Below, in pieces: positions 56,281 to 64,000 of a stretch of DNA of 64,000 bases. Origin of the DNA: Cavia porcellus (Eukaryota; Chordata; Mammalia; Rodentia; Caviidae); the NCBI RefSeq assembly GCF_034190915.1, contig NW_026947546.1, forward strand, positions 682,001 to 746,000, written 5' to 3'. A model generated the notes under the pieces. It was not told where the DNA came from. It did no database searches and saw only the letters and a program-made list of their open reading frames with translations. Positions within the stretch are counted from its first letter, which is position 1. Each line of letters begins with the position of its first letter. Both the position numbers and the translations under genes were made by a program.

Positions 56281-58059
56281 CACCACCCCGTGATGTTTTT
56301 CTCACTCCTATTAGTGAATGTAATGTAACACACACCCATACAATGCGCACCACCCCGTGATGTTTTTCTCACTCCTACTAGGGAATGTAATGTAACACAC
56401 ACCCATACAATGCGCACCACCCCGTGATGTTTTTTCTCACTCCTATTAGTGAATGTAATGTAACACACACCCATACAATGCGCACCACCCCGTGATCTTT
56501 TTCTCACTCCTACTAGTGAATGTAATGTAACACACACCCATACAATGCGCACCACCCCGTGATGTTTTTCTCACTCCTACTAGTGAATGTAATGTAACAC
56601 ACACCCATGCAATGCGCATCACCCTGTGATGTTTTTCTCACTCCTACTAGTGAATCTAATGTAACACACACCCATACAATGCGCACCACCCCGTGATGTT
56701 TTTCTCACTCCTACTAGTGAATGTAATGTAACACACACCCATACAATGCTCACCACCCCGTGATGTTTTTCTCACTCCTACTAGTGAATGTAATGTAACA
56801 CACACCCATACAATGCGCACCACCCCGTGATGTTTTTCTCACTCCTACTAGTGAATGTAATGTAACACACACCCATACAATGCGCACCACCCCGTGATGT
56901 TTTTCGCACTCCTACTAGTGAATGTAATGTAACACACACCCATACAATGCGCACCACCCCGTGATGTTTTTCTCACTCCTACTAGTGAATGTAATGTAAC
57001 ACACACACATACAATGCTAACCAACCCGTGATCTTTTTCTCACTCCTAGTAGTGAATGTAATGTAACACACACATACAATGCGCACCACCCCGTGATGTT
57101 TTTCTCACTCCTACTAGTGAATGTAATGTAACACACACCCATACAATGCGCACCACCCCGTGATGTTTTTCTCACTCCTACTAGTGAATGTAATGTAACA
57201 CACACCCATACAATGCGCACCACCCCGTGATGTTTTTCTCACTCCTACTAGTGAATGTAATGTAACACACACCCATACAATGCGCACCACCCCGTGATGT
57301 TTTTCTCACTCCTACTAGTGAATGTAATGTAACACACACCCATACAATGTGCACCACCCCGTGATGTTTTTCTCACTCCTACTAGTGAATGTAATGTAAC
57401 ACACACCCATACAATGCGCACCACCCCGTGATGTTTTTCTAACTCCTACTAGTGAATGTAATGTAACACACACCCATACAATGCGCACCACCGCGTGATG
57501 TTTTTCTCACTCCTACTAGTGAATCTAATGTAACACACACCCATACAATGCGCACCACCCCGTGATGTTTTTCTTACTCTTAGTAGTGAATCTAATGTAA
57601 CACACACACATACAATGCGCACCACCCCGTGATGTTTTTCTCACTCCTACTAGTGAATGTAATGTAACACACACCCATACAATGCGCACCACCCCGTGAT
57701 GTTTTTCTCACTGCTACTAGTGAATGTAATGTAACACACACCCATACAATGCGCACCACCCCGTGATGTTTTTTCTCACTCCTATTAGTGAATGTAATGT
57801 AACACACACCCATACAATGCGCACCACCCCGTGATGTTTTTCTCACTCCTACTAGTGAATGTAATGTAACACACACCCATACAATGCGCACCGCCCCATG
57901 ATGTTTTTCTCACTCCTACTAGTGAATGTAATGTAACACAAACCCATACAATGCACACCACCCCGTGATGTTTTTCTCACTCTATTAGTGAAATGTAATG
58001 TAAACACCACCCATACAATGCGCACCCACCCCGTGATGTTTTTCTCACTACTAAATGCG
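56138..58059. repeat. HOR C unit, 1,922 bp, damaged right end
   Basis: Same order as the preceding unit plus three inserted monomers (about 56590-56790, including CATGCAATGCGCATC). The landmark spacing therefore becomes 2,019 bp instead of 1,818. Its last about 80 bp (57980-58059) contain several 1-bp indels and a monomer cut short, so its length is not 143 + n x 67. Confidence 0.78.
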
Positions 58060-58350
58060 CACCACCCCGTGATGTTTTTCAGAAACCTATCCTACATTGC
58101 CTCTGCATGTTCCCTGACCTCCCCATGCTGACCACAGCGCGGGGGCTTTTCTCCATCCTACATTGCCACTCACTGCCTTTCCTAATTCAGACCCTCCGAT
58201 TCACACCACCCCGTGATGTTTTTCTCACTCCTATTAGTGAATGTAATGTAACACACACCCATACAATGCGCCCACCCCGTGATGTTTTTCTCACTCCCTA
58301 TAGGGAATGTAATGTAACACACACCCATACAATGCGCCCACCCCTAACAC
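57980..58350. other. Indel-rich, out-of-register stretch
   Basis: Within 370 bp there are CTCTATTAG (1 bp lost), GAAATGTAATG (1 gained), TAAACACCACCC (rearranged), GCGCACCCACC (1 gained), a monomer collapsed to CTCACTACTAAATGCGC, a G5 run in the spacer where sisters have G4, CTCCCTATAGGG, and GCGCCCACCCCTAACAC (a monomer mostly missing). Related single-base indels follow at about 58879 (GTAAATGTAAC) and 59037 (GCGCCCACC). The rest of the window holds register almost perfectly, so this looks either like poor local consensus or a genuine breakpoint. Confidence 0.8.
58060..58203. repeat. 144-bp spacer 12 (subtype III, extra G)
   Basis: As spacer 10 but with GCGCGGGGGC (five G after the last C of CGCG). 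It sits in the indel-rich stretch, where the monomer before it is truncated. Confidence 0.88.
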
Positions 58351-59638
58351 ACACCCATACAATGCGCACCACCCCGTGATGTTTTTCTCACTCCTACTAG
58401 GGAATGTAATGTAACACACACCCATACAATGCGCACCACCCCGTGATGTTTTTTCTCACTCCTATTAGTGAATGTAATGTAACACACACCCATACAATGC
58501 GCACCACCCCGTGATCTTTTTCTCACTCCTACTAGTGAATGTAATGTAACACACACCCATACAATGCGCACCACCCCGTGATGTTTTTCTCACTCCTACT
58601 AGTGAATGTAATGTAACACACACCCATGCAATGCGCATCACCCTGTGATGTTTTTCTCACTCCTACTAGTGAATCTAATGTAACACACACCCATACAATG
58701 CTCACCACCCCGTGATGTTTTTCTCACTCCTACTAGTGAATGTAATGTAACACACACCCATACAATGCGCACCACCCCGTGATGTTTTTCTCACTCCTAC
58801 TAGTCAATGTAATGTAACACACACCCATACAATGCGCACCACCCCGTGATGTTTTTCGCACTCCTACTAGTGAATGTAAATGTAACACACACCCATACAA
58901 TGCGCACCACCCCGTGATGTTTTTCTCACTCCTACTAGTGAATGTAATGTAACACACACCCATACAATGCTAACCACCCCGTGATCTTTTTCTCACTCCT
59001 AGTAGTGAATGTAATGTAACACACACATACAATGCGCCCACCCCGTGATGTTTTTCTCACTCCTACTAGTGAATGTAATGTAACACACACCCATACAATG
59101 CGCACCACCCCGTGATGTTTTTCTCACTCTTAGTAGTGAATGTAATGTAACACACACCCATACAATGCGCACCAACCCTTGATGTTTTTCTCACTCCTAC
59201 TAGTGAATGTAATGTAACACACACCCATACAATGCGCACCACCCCGTGATGTTTTTGTCACTCCTACTAGTGAATGTAATGTAACACACACCCATACAAT
59301 GCGCACCACCCCGTGATGTTTTTCTCACTCCTACTAGTGAATGTAATGTAACACACACCCATACAATGCGCACCGCCCCGTGATGTTTTTCTCACTCCTA
59401 CTAGTGAATGTAATGTAACACAAACCCATACAATGCACACCACCCCGTGATGTTTTTCTCACTCCTACTAGTGAATGTAATGTAACACACACCCATACAA
59501 TGCGCACCACCCCGTGATGTTTTTCTCACTCCTATTAGTGAATGTAATGTAAAACACACCCATACAATGCGCACCACCCCGTGATGTTTTTCTCACTCCT
59601 ACTAGTGAATCTAATGTAACACACACCCATACAATGCG
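58060..59638. repeat. HOR C unit, 1,579 bp, shortened and partly disrupted
   Basis: Starts with the 144-bp spacer and carries the usual C-unit landmarks (TAGGGAATG, T6, CATGCAATGCGCATC, GCTAACCACC), but with out-of-register indels in its first kilobase. TAGTCAATG at about 58803 is unusual. It ends with the AAAACACAC monomer that precedes every subtype III spacer. Confidence 0.72.
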
Positions 59639-59780
59639 CACCACCCCGTGATGTTTTTCAGAAACCTATCCTACATTGCCTCTGCATGTTCCCTGACCTC
59701 CCCATGCTGACCACAGCGCGGGCTTTTCTCCATCCTACATTGCCACTCACTGCCTTTCCTAATTCAGACCCTCCGATTCA
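59639..59780. repeat. 142-bp spacer 13 (subtype III, one G fewer)
   Basis: As spacer 10 but with GCGCGGGC, one G fewer. G-run lengths in subtype III are therefore 4, 4, 5 and 3 in order, either real slippage or homopolymer miscalls. This is the last spacer, with none in the remaining 4.2 kb. Confidence 0.9.
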
Positions 59781-60720
59781 CACCACCCCGTGATGTTTTT
59801 CTCACTCCTATTAGTGAATGTAATGTAACACACACCCATACAATGCGCACCACCCCGTGATGTTTTTCTCACTCCTACTAGGGAATGTAATGTAACACAC
59901 ACCCATACAATGCGCACCACCCCGTGATGTTTTTCTCACTCCTACTAGTGAATGTAATGTAACACACACCCATACAATGCGCACCACCCCGTGATGTTTT
60001 TCTCACTCCTACTAGTGAATGTAATGTAACACACACCCATGCAATGCGCATCACCCTGTGATGTTTTTCTCACTCCTACTAGTGAATCTAATGTAACACA
60101 CACCCATACAATGCTCACCACCCCGTGATGTTTTTCTCACTCCTACTAGTGAATGTAATGTAACACACACCCATACAATGCGCACCACCCCGTGATGTTT
60201 TTCTCACTCCTACTAGTGAATGTAATGTAACACACACCCATACAATGCGCACCACCCCGTGATGTTTTTCGCACTCCTACTAGTGAATGTAATGTAACAC
60301 ACACCCATACAATGCGCACCACCCCGTGATGTTTTTCTCACTCCTACTAGTGAATGTAATGTAACACACACCCATACAATGCTAACCACCCCGTGATCTT
60401 TTTCTCACTCCTAGTAGTGAATGTAATGTAACACACACATACAATGCGCACCACCCCGTGATGTTTTTCTCACTCCTACTAGTGAATGTAATGTAACACA
60501 CACCCATACAATGCGCACCACCCCGTGATGTTTTTCTCACTCTTAGTAGTGAATGTAATGTAACACACACCCATACAATGCGCACCAACCCTTGATGTTT
60601 TTCTCACTCCTACTAGTGAATGTAATGTAACACACACCCATACAATGCGCACCACCCCGTGATGTTTTTGTCACTCCTACTAGTGAATGTAATGTAACAC
60701 ACACCCATACAATGCGCACC

Positions 60721-61536
60721 ACCCCGTGATGTTTTTCTCACTCCTACGAGTGAATGTAATGTAACACACACCCATACAATGCGCACCACCCCTTGATGTT
60801 TTTCTCACTCCTACTAGTGAATGTAATGTAACACACACCCATACAATGCGCACCACCCCGTGATGTTTTTCTCACTCCTACTAGTGAATGTAATGTAACA
60901 CACACCCATACAATGCTCACCACCCCGTGATGTTTTTCTCACTCCTACTAGTGAATGTAATGTAACACACACCCATACAATGCGCACCACCCCGTGATGT
61001 TTTTCTCACTCCTACTAGTGAATGTAATGTAACACACACCCATACAATGCGCACCACCCCGTGATGTTTTTCTCACTCCTACTAGTGAATCTAATGTAAC
61101 ACACACCCATACAATGCGCACCACCCCGTGATGTTTTTCTCACTCCTACTAGTGAATGTAATGTAACACACACCCATACAATGCTCACCATCCCGTGATG
61201 TTTTTCTCACTCCTACTAGTGAATGTAATGTAACACACACCCATACAATGCGCACCACCCCGTGATGTTTTTCTCACTCCTAATAGTGAATGTAATGTAA
61301 CACACACCCATACGATGCGCACCACCCCGTGATGTTTTTCTCAATCCTACTAGTGAATGTAATGTAACACACACCCATACAATGCGCACCATCCCGTGAT
61401 GTTTTTCTCACTCCTACGAGTGAATGTAATGTAACACACACCCATAAAATGCGCACCGCCCCGTGATGTTTTTCTCACTCCTACGAGTGAATGTAATGTA
61501 ACACACACCCATACAATGCGAACCACCCCGTGATGT
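60721..61536. repeat. Divergent monomer stretch
   Basis: About 12 monomers with mixed, mostly unshared variants, such as CACCATCCCG (about 61188 and 61390), CCTAATAG (about 61281), CATACGATGCG (about 61311), CTCAATCC (about 61343) and AAAATGCGCACCGCC (about 61446). No HOR unit from further left fits this order. Some of these variants (CCTAATAG, TACGATG, CTCAATCC) reappear together in the 1,608-bp unit to the right. Confidence 0.75.
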
Positions 61537-63144
61537 TTTTCTCACTCCTACTAGTGAATGTAATGTAACACACACCCATACAATGCGCACCACCCCATGA
61601 TGTTTTTCTCACTCCCACGAGTGAATATAATGTAACACACACCCATACAATGCGCACCACCCCGTGATGTTTTTCTCACTCCTACGAGTCAATGTAATGT
61701 AACACACACCCATACAATGCGCACTACCCCGTGATGATTTTCTCACTCCTACTAGTGAATGTAATGTAACACACACCCATACAATGCGCACCACCCCGTG
61801 ATGTTTTTCTCACTCCTACTAGTGAATGTAATGTAACACACACCCATAAAATGCGCACCACCCCGTGATGTTTTTTTCACTCCTACTAGTGAATCTAAGG
61901 TAACACACACCCATACAATGCGCACCACCCCGTGATGTTTTTGTCACTCCTACGAGTGAATGTAATGTAACACACAGCCATACAATGCGCACCGCCCCGT
62001 GATGTTTTTCTCACTCCTACTAGTGAATGTAATGTAACACACACCCATACAATGCGCAGCGCCCCGTAATGTTTTTCTCACTGCTACTAGTGAATGTAAT
62101 GTAACACACACCCATACAATGCGCACCACCCCGTGATGTTTTTCTCACTGCTACTAGTGAATGTAATGTAACACACACCCATACAATGCGCACCACCCCG
62201 TGATGTTTTTCTCACTGCTACTAGTGAATGTAAAGTAACACACACCCATACAATGCGCACCACCCCGTGATGTTTTTCTCACTCCTAATAGTGAATGTAA
62301 TGTAACACACACGCATACGATGCGCACCACCCCGTGATGTTTTTCTCAATCCTACTAGTGAATGTAATGTAACACACATGCAAGCAATGCGCACCACCAC
62401 GTGATGTTTTTGTCACTCCTACTAATGAATGTAATGTAACACACACCCATACAATGCGCACCACCCCGTGATGTATTTCTCACTCCTACTAGTGAATTTA
62501 ATGTAACACACACCCATACAATGCGCACCACCCCGTGATGTTTTTCTCACTCCTACTAGTGAATCTAATGTATCACACACCCATACAATGCGCACCACCC
62601 CGTGATGTTTTTCTCACTCCTAGTAGTGAATGTAATGTAACAAACACCCATACAATGCGCACCACCCCGTGATGTTTTTCTCACTCCTACTAGTGAATGT
62701 AATGTAACACACACCCATACAATGCGCACCACCCCGTGATGTTTTTCTCACACCTACGAGTGAATGTAATGTAACACTCACCCATAAAATGCGCACCACC
62801 CCGTGATGTTTTTCTCACTCCTAAGAGTGAATGTAATGTAACACACACCCATACAATGCGCACCACCCCGTGATGTTTTTCTCACTCCTACTAGTGAATG
62901 TAATGTAACACACACCCATACAATGCGCACCGCCCCGTGATGTTTTTCTCACTCCTAAGAGTGAATGTAATGTAACACACACCCATAGAATGCGCACCAC
63001 CCCTTGATGTTTTTTTCACTCCTGCTAGTGAATGTAATGTAACACACACCCATACAATGCGCACCACCCCGTGATGTTTTTCTCACTCCCACGAGTGAAT
63101 ATAATGTAACACACACCCATACAATGCGCACTACCCCGTGATGA
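61537..63144. repeat. HOR D unit, 1,608 bp (24 monomers, no spacer)
   Basis: Exactly 24 x 67 bp. Markers are CCCACGAGTGAATATAATG (about 61615), GAGTCAATG (about 61686), GCACTACCCCGTGATGATT (about 61722), TCTAAGGTAAC (about 61894), GCGCAGCGCCCCGTAATG (about 62056), three consecutive CACTGCTACT monomers (about 62082-62220), AATGTAAAGTAAC (about 62228) and CACACATGCAAGCAATG (about 62374). The marker order recurs 1,608 bp later. Confidence 0.85.
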
Positions 63145-64000
63145 TTTTCTCACTCCTACTAGTGAATGTAATGTAACACACACCCATACAATCCGCACCA
63201 CCCCGTGATGTTTTTCTCACTCCCACGAGTGAATATAATGTAACACACACCCATACAATGCGCACCACCCCGTGATGTTTTTCTCACTCCTACGAGTCAA
63301 TGTAATGTAACACACACCCATACAATGCGCACTACCCCGTGATGATTTTCGCACTCCTACTAGTGAATGTAATGTAACACAAACCCATACAATGCGCACC
63401 ACCCCGTGATGTTTTTCTCACTCCTACTAGTTAATGTAATGTAACACACACCCATAAAATGCGCACCACCCCGTTATGTTTTTTTCACTCCTACTAGTGA
63501 ATCTAAGGTAACACACACCCATACAATGCGCACCACCCCGTGATGTTTTTGTCACTCCTACGAGTGAATGTAATGTAACACACACCCATACAATGCGCAC
63601 CGCCCCGTGATGTTTTTCTCACTCCTACTAGTGAATGTAATGTAACACACACCCATACAATGCGCAGCGCCCCGTAATGTTTTTCTCACTGCTACTAGTG
63701 AATGTAATGTAACACACACCCATACAATGCGCACCACCCCGTGATGTTTTTCTCACTGCTACTAGTGAATGTAATGTAACACACACCCATACAATGCGCA
63801 CCACCCCGTGATGTTTTTCTCACTGCTACTAGTGAATGTAAAGTAACACACACCCATACAATGCGCACCACCCCGTGATGTTTTTCTCACTCCTAATAGT
63901 GAATGTAATGTAACACACACCCATACGATGCGCACCACCCCGTGATGTTTTTCTCAATCCTACTAGTGAATGTAATGTAACACACATGCAAGCAATGCGC
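63145..64000. repeat. HOR D unit, second copy, cut by window end
   Basis: Repeats 61537-62392 at an offset of 1,608 bp. I count eight substitutions over 856 bp (copy 1/copy 2 positions 61585/63193, 61597/63205, 61743/63351, 61774/63382, 61824/63432, 61867/63475, 61977/63585, 62313/63921), about 0.9%. The window stops just after the CATGCAAGCAATG marker. Confidence 0.85.

Larger units (their letters stand above)
51735..60720. repeat. HOR family C region, irregular 1.6-1.9 kb spacer-bearing units
   Basis: The first 400 bp resemble unit A (about 1562-1960: CTGCTACT, CCTATTAG, CCCACTAG, CATATAATGC and GTCATG monomers), then a new set of monomer types takes over. Region-specific markers are a T6 tract in place of T5 (about 52593, 53932, 54613, 55749, 56430, 57771, 58452), a CACACACATAC monomer with 2 bp missing preceded by GCTAACCA..CCCGTGATC (about 52378, 53114, 54999, 57018, 58971, 60383), and spacer subtype III with AGCGCG. 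Spacers lie at 54320, 56138, 58060 and 59639. No gene or element is seen. Confidence 0.85.
1..64000. repeat. 67-bp tandem satellite array filling the window
   Basis: Seen directly: head-to-tail copies of one 67-bp monomer from first to last base, all in the same orientation. The consensus in monomer coordinates is 1-15 CACCACCCCGTGATG, 16-20 TTTTT, 21-40 CTCACTCCTACTAGTGAATG, 41-60 TAATGTAACACACACCCATA, 61-67 CAATGCG. Composition is 19 A, 21 C, 9 G, 18 T. About 930 monomers are present, plus 13 spacers of about 143 bp. Most monomers differ from consensus by 0-3 substitutions, and combinations of substitutions recur as HOR landmarks. There is no gene, RNA gene or mobile element in any stretch. 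Known of such arrays: they mark heterochromatin such as centromeres, pericentromeres and subtelomeres. Which of these applies here is not shown by the sequence. I do not recognise the family by name. Confidence 0.98.

Noticed and set aside
1..64000. CRISPR array
   Set aside because: Repeats are contiguous with no unique spacers between them; the 67-bp unit varies throughout and has no constant repeat plus variable spacer structure.
1..64000. Telomeric repeat or subtelomere signature
   Set aside because: No TTAGGG, TTTAGGG or similar short tandem runs on either strand; CACACACCC is part of the monomer and never expands.
1..64000. Nucleosome phasing from 3 x 67 = 201 bp or 5 x 67 = 335 bp
   Set aside because: Arithmetic coincidence without supporting sequence periodicity; the T5 tracts repeat every 67 bp, which is not a whole number of helical turns.
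1..64000. Bacterial or phage sequence with operons
   Set aside because: No coding sequence, ribosome-binding sites or terminators; a 64-kb homogeneous satellite with HORs is a eukaryotic feature.

Overview
The whole window is one uninterrupted tandem satellite array. I see no protein-coding gene, RNA gene, CRISPR array or transposon. The unit is a 67-bp monomer (45% G+C; 21 C against 9 G on the given strand), repeated roughly 930 times, always in the same orientation. The only other component is a 143-bp 'spacer' present 13 times, which is itself a diverged dimer of a related repeat. This is eukaryotic nuclear heterochromatin (centromeric, pericentromeric, subtelomeric or sex-chromosome). The species cannot be named from the sequence. 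Recurrent C-to-T and G-to-A changes at the two CpGs of the monomer hint at a host with DNA methylation.

The array has at least three levels. (1) The 67-bp monomer. (2) Higher-order repeats (HORs): a spacer-punctuated 4,228-bp unit and its expanded or contracted relatives (4,764, about 5,043 and 4,561 bp), and a spacer-free 4,217-bp unit. (3) A super-repeat: 1-20615 recurs at 29653-50267, an offset of exactly 29,652 bp, and I found only two substitutions between the copies. Spacer-to-spacer distances close arithmetically (143 + n x 67, corrected for a few recognisable 2-bp deletions and 1-bp insertions), so nearly every base outside about 58.0-59.0 kb fits this two-component model.

Layout: 1-20615 is super-repeat copy 1 (HOR units at 1, 4229 and 8993, then the 4,217-bp tandem). 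20616-25091 is a mosaic with two spacers only 1,014 bp apart. 25092-29652 is a 4,561-bp variant of the 4,228-bp unit. 29653-50267 is super-repeat copy 2, whose 4,217-bp tandem runs on to 51734. 51735-60720 is a different HOR family (spacer subtype III, 1.6-1.9 kb units) containing an indel-rich stretch near 58.0-59.0 kb. 60721-64000 is a more divergent zone ending in a 1,608-bp (24-monomer) tandem whose two copies differ by about 1%.

Open reading frames in the window are products of the period: 67 is 1 modulo 3, so three monomers are read in three frames and the minus strand stays open for up to about three monomers. I annotate none of them as genes. What the sequence does show is recent, large-scale, same-orientation amplification, with the right end looking older and less homogenised.
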